This document shows, one piece after another, positions 4,845-5,737 of a stretch of DNA of 5,737 nucleotides (the first letter of the stretch is position 1; each line of letters begins with the position of its first letter). A program made the translations under genes and the position numbers. The notes below the pieces were generated by a model, which did no database searches, had not been told where the DNA came from, and was given only the letters and a program-made list of their open reading frames with translations. The DNA comes from Alphaproteobacteria bacterium. Its GTDB lineage: Bacteria; Pseudomonadota; Alphaproteobacteria; Rickettsiales; JAIXRX01. Location: positions 1 through 5,737 of the forward strand of contig JAIXRX010000127.1 in NCBI GenBank assembly GCA_027485005.1, read 5' to 3'.

Positions 4845-5737
4845 ATGCTGTTTATACCGCTTTGGTTATCGATGATGAAGCCCACGCATGGACAAACTAC
4901 GTCCTATGCTTCCTCGCCTCCCTCCACCAACCCTGCCATGCAAAAGAAATCCACTGCGCCCAGCGCCTCTACCATTAAAGCAACATCCGTGATTCCCTCT
5001 GATACTTTACTCGCTCAAAGCACTCCGAAGAAACCAAGCAAAGCCACCCCGCCCGCCATGCTTAAAGATGCGCTCGCCCGCGCCGACGGCATTGCCGCCA
5101 GCATGTTCACGGCAGACGGCCAGATGATCAGCGCAACACCGAGCTTCAAAAAGTTTTTTGCCGATAAAGACGTGTGCGGTCATTTCAAATCCGATTCTAA
5201 ACGCAAATGGATGAGCGCGCTGAAGCACGCCGCCGAAAATGGCATCAATCATCAAATGCGCGTAGAATGCAAACCGTGTGACGGCCAAGGTAGTCGCTGG
5301 TTACAGGTGGATATTCAACGCCAGCCAAGCCCTGCGAAAAAAACGGTACTGCTGTGCCTTTGGCGCGACGTGACGACCGAAGTAATGGCACAACGCCAGA
5401 TTCATCGCAGCAAATTGGAAGCGGATTTTGCGCTGCAAGCACGCTCTGATTTCTTGGCGAGCATGAGCCACGAATTGCGCACGCCACTAAACGCCATTTT
5501 AGGCTTTACACAAATGATGGATCAACAAATCCTTGGGCGCATCAACAACCCCAATTACCGCGAATATATTCGCTGCATTCATGGCTCTGGATCTGAGCTT
5601 CTAGCAAAAATCAATGACCTGCTGGAACTGGCGAATTTAGATGTTGGCACGGTGGAATTACACGCCGAACCTGTTGATATGAATGTAATGCTGCAAGAGA
5701 TTTTGGCAACCCATTCGCATCAGGCTTTTGCCCAACA
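4845..5737 (+). CDS. PAS-HisKA sensor histidine kinase, C-terminus cut by window edge
   Basis: The open frame of 297 codons runs to the right edge. Residues 1-11 (MLFIPLWLSMM) are hydrophobic but too short for a clear membrane helix. Residues 12-70 are Ser/Thr/Pro/Lys-rich and probably disordered. Residues about 72-182 look like a PAS sensor domain, from ADGIAASMFTADGQMIS to the typical closing WRDVTTEV. A HisKA dimerisation domain spans about 199-266, with the H-box SDFLASMSHELRTPLNAI and phospho-accepting His209. The pattern NPNYREY...SGSELLAKINDLLEL resembles the PleC/DivJ/PdhS kinases that act on DivK in alphaproteobacteria. The ATP-binding domain lies beyond the edge. No strong membrane helix is seen, so it is probably cytosolic or peripherally bound. 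The start is uncertain: no ribosome site precedes ATG 4845, nor the in-frame ATGs at 4872, 4938 and 5058. Confidence 0.9.
   Translation, partial: MLFIPLWLSMMKPTHGQTTSYASSPPSTNPAMQKKSTAPSASTIKATSVIPSDTLLAQSTPKKPSKATPPAMLKDALARADGIAASMFTADGQMISATPSFKKFFADKDVCGHFKSDSKRKWMSALKHAAENGINHQMRVECKPCDGQGSRWLQVDIQRQPSPAKKTVLLCLWRDVTTEVMAQRQIHRSKLEADFALQARSDFLASMSHELRTPLNAILGFTQMMDQQILGRINNPNYREYIRCIHGSGSELLAKINDLLELANLDVGTVELHAEPVDMNVMLQEILATHSHQAFAQ

Noticed and set aside
5007..5487. Two minus-strand ORFs opposite the kinase
   Set aside because: They are antisense to the PAS and HisKA coding region, whose conserved motifs fix the plus strand as coding.

Overview
The window looks like chromosomal DNA from a moderate-GC alphaproteobacterium. 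The main clues are the cysteine-poor Trm112/YcaR-type protein with the CPLTKGPL signature and a histidine kinase whose phosphoacceptor region resembles the PleC/DivJ/PdhS group. CtrA-like half-sites upstream of that kinase fit the same assignment. The genus cannot be named from the sequence.

Left part (1-2101, minus strand): a short-chain dehydrogenase/reductase (SDR) runs off the left edge. It lies 26 bp downstream of an HpcH/HpaI-type aldolase/lyase gene, so the two probably form one operon acting on a small sugar or keto-acid. Upstream of them, on the same strand, is a small protein of unknown function with a glycine-zipper membrane hairpin.

Middle (2281-4047, minus strand): a 588-residue unrecognised protein with a probable export signal, a long charged coiled coil, a glycine-rich segment and a glycine-rich tail. 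It looks more A+T-rich than its neighbours and is the clearest orphan gene here.

Right part (4256-5737): a tRNA-Gly(GCC) on the minus strand and a small Trm112-family gene on the plus strand diverge from a short region. There the self-complementary hexamer TTGCAA can serve as the -35 element in both directions, with a 16-bp spacer each way. After Trm112 comes a 192-bp non-coding stretch with two near-CtrA boxes, an 11-bp-period direct repeat, a plausible promoter and a strong intrinsic terminator. The terminator ends only 8 bases before the first in-frame ATG of a PAS-HisKA histidine kinase, which runs off the right edge.

I see no mobile element, CRISPR array or defence system. The least explained items are the 588-residue protein, the aldolase that departs from canonical HpaI catalytic residues, and the terminator-bearing, CtrA-box-like leader of the kinase. 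No intergenic gap exceeds 300 bases.
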